Source of the DNA: Sulfurimonas sp.
Lineage (GTDB): Bacteria > Campylobacterota > Campylobacteria > Campylobacterales > Sulfurimonadaceae
Assembly (NCBI GenBank): GCA_021161305.1
Contig: JAGHAW010000152.1
Coordinates: forward strand, 1-6,624
Direction: 5' to 3'
Length of the DNA: 6,624 bases
Part shown: positions 6,302 to 6,624 of the stretch, in pieces
Position numbering within the stretch: position 1 is the first letter of the stretch
How the letters are laid out: the number at the start of each line of letters is the position of its first letter
Translations under genes and position numbers: made by a program
The notes under the pieces: generated by a model
The model's input: the letters and a program-made list of their open reading frames with translations, nothing else
What the model was told of the DNA's origin: nothing
Database searches by the model: none

Positions 6302-6317
6302 ATAACTTCACACTCAA
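6214..6317 (+). repeat. Left arm of 104-bp near-perfect inverted repeat (nnrS 3' end)
   Basis: This covers the final 86 coding and stop bases of nnrS (to 6301) plus 16 bp downstream. Read as reverse complement it matches 6521-6624, position i pairing with 6838-i. Mismatches occur only at 6215, 6223 and 6299, so 101 of 104 positions match. The match reaches the window edge, so its full length is unknown. Confidence 0.95.
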
Positions 6318-6414
6318 CAACATTTAAAAGGTTTAGATTCAAGGCGAACTTTACTTGGCGATACTAGTATCGTTAAGTGAAGTTCAACGCAGAAGATAAT
6401 TCTTTTAAATGTTG
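6318..6414 (+). repeat. Palindromic unit B, 97 bp
   Basis: The outer stem is 13 bp and perfect: CAACATTTAAAAG (6318-6330) with CTTTTAAATGTTG (6402-6414). The inner hairpin 6346-6385 pairs end to end over 20 positions (17 Watson-Crick, 3 G-T), centred on CTAG. It is flanked directly by AGGC (6342-6345) and AACG (6386-6389). The unit begins exactly where the outer 104-bp arm stops. It may act as an RNA hairpin or terminator for nnrS, or as a mobile palindromic repeat. No open reading frame of quality lies here. Confidence 0.85.
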
Positions 6415-6423
6415 CCCGTAGGG
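6415..6423 (+). repeat. Central linker CCCGTAGGG
   Basis: A 9-bp symmetric linker (CCC-GTA-GGG) lies between the two 97-bp units. Its centre, position 6419, is also the exact symmetry centre of the outer 104-bp arms. Confidence 0.7.
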
Positions 6424-6520
6424 TGAGAAGATAAGCTACAATCTGCTTCGTTAAAATCTCTTGAAGCACAATAAGTGCAACTTCAAGATTTTGCCTCACA
6501 TCTTATAGCTTATCTTCTCA
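6424..6520 (-). repeat. Palindromic unit C, 97 bp, inverted partner of unit B
   Basis: The outer stem is 15 bp and perfect: TGAGAAGATAAGCTA (6424-6438) with TAGCTTATCTTCTCA (6506-6520). The inner hairpin 6453-6492 pairs AAAATCTCTTGAAG with CTTCAAGATTTT (2-nt bulge), with a further CAC/GTG pairing near the loop. Read on the minus strand it aligns without gaps to unit B, sharing AGAT (18-21), AGGC (25-28), AACG (69-72) and AGAT (77-80), and its inner hairpin also occupies offsets 29-68. Overall identity to B by hand count is only 44 of 97. Confidence 0.82.
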
Positions 6521-6624
6521 TTGAGTGTGAAGTTATTTGTGGTCTGTAACTTTTACTTCCAAAAATCAAAATTTTCCCATATCTTCCACTCCAGACTAAA
6601 AAGAGAATCAGCCAGGCACCAATA
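6510..6624 (-). CDS. C-terminus of a second NnrS-like gene (partial, runs off the right edge)
   Basis: Read on the minus strand, the right arm continues the NnrS frame: IGAWLILFLVWSGRYGK and so on to SKSYRP, where the plus-strand gene stops. Here the stop is CAA, so the frame runs on through QITSHSMRR to a TAA at 6510-6512. The last seven codons therefore come from the flank and the first bases of unit C. Compared with nnrS there is one amino-acid change (F375 to I) and one silent change (GCT to GCC). It could be a real paralogue convergent with nnrS, a truncated duplicate, or an inverted chimera of the assembly. Only 37 residues are visible. Confidence 0.55.
   Translation of the reverse strand, partial: IGAWLILFLVWSGRYGKILIFGSKSYRPQITSHSMRR
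6521..6624 (-). repeat. Right arm of 104-bp near-perfect inverted repeat
   Basis: The reverse complement of 6214-6317 with three mismatches (6539, 6615, 6623). One of them turns the nnrS stop TAA into CAA. The stretch 6540-6614 is a 75-bp perfect match. The arm is cut by the window end. Confidence 0.95.

Noticed and set aside
6314..6499. 61-codon minus-strand ORF across the palindromic region
   Set aside because: It lies wholly within units B and C, has no ribosome site and no recognisable protein pattern. The open frame is a by-product of the repeats.
6312..6526. Integron attC-like site (ACTCAAC at 6312-6318 and ATTGAGT at 6520-6526)
   Set aside because: The left core fits RYYYAAC, but the right lacks the essential GTT. 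The length and double-unit internal layout do not fit attC, and no integrase is nearby.
6214..6624. A simple fold-back assembly artefact as the sole explanation of the inverted repeat
   Set aside because: A fold-back would be symmetric through its centre and free of coherent differences. Here the 203-bp centre is not a mirror image and the arms differ at a stop codon. It is not fully excluded, because the arm runs to the window edge.
1..6624. CRISPR array, tRNA, rRNA, transposase or phage gene
   Set aside because: No regularly spaced direct repeats, cloverleaf with CCA-type end, rRNA-like stretch or mobile-element protein motif was seen on either strand.

Overview
The window most likely comes from a Campylobacterota (epsilonproteobacterial) genome of the Sulfurimonas type. 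The evidence is the AT-rich sequence, a cytoplasmic histidine kinase with the HQWRQPL-type H-box common in that phylum, a NnrS protein, a split anaerobic ribonucleotide reductase locus and very tight gene packing. This placement rests on protein style and was not confirmed by a search.

Layout. Positions 1-856 (+) hold the end of an anaerobic (class III) ribonucleotide reductase locus: a possible C-terminal scrap of an upstream gene, a 50-residue protein carrying the glycyl-radical tail motif of NrdD, and an overlapping NrdG-type radical SAM activase. Positions 857-1133 (+) hold a near-consensus sigma70 promoter, a leader of about 85 nt with two small palindromes, and a 47-residue exported peptide. 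Positions 1141-3386 (-) hold a probable three-gene operon, read right to left: a small zinc-ribbon protein resembling topoisomerase C-terminal modules, a soluble PAS histidine kinase, and an OmpR-like response regulator. Its terminator hairpin lies inside the last codons of the regulator. Position 3480-3779 (-) is a small membrane protein of unknown role with a perfect Shine-Dalgarno. Positions 3846-6301 (+) are a two-gene operon with a 4-nt overlap: a spore-photoproduct-lyase-like radical SAM protein, then the NnrS membrane protein linked to nitrosative stress.

The unusual part is the right end. The last 88 bp of nnrS and the 16 bp after it (6214-6317) reappear inverted at 6521-6624, with 101 of 104 positions matching. 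The inverted copy reads as the C-terminus of a second nnrS-like gene on the minus strand, but its stop codon is changed from TAA to CAA. Between the arms sit two 97-bp palindromic units, arranged head to head around CCCGTAGGG. They differ in sequence but share short boxes (AGAT, AGGC, AACG, AGAT) at identical offsets, and each carries an inner hairpin at exactly offsets 29-68. This looks like an inverted pair of one structure-conserved repeat family. It would give a multi-arm junction in single-stranded form, and it lies where two convergent genes end.

How the genes fit together: anaerobic dNTP synthesis, nitrosative-stress protection and a possible redox/energy-sensing two-component system suit a facultatively anaerobic, possibly denitrifying, lifestyle. 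That link is inference.
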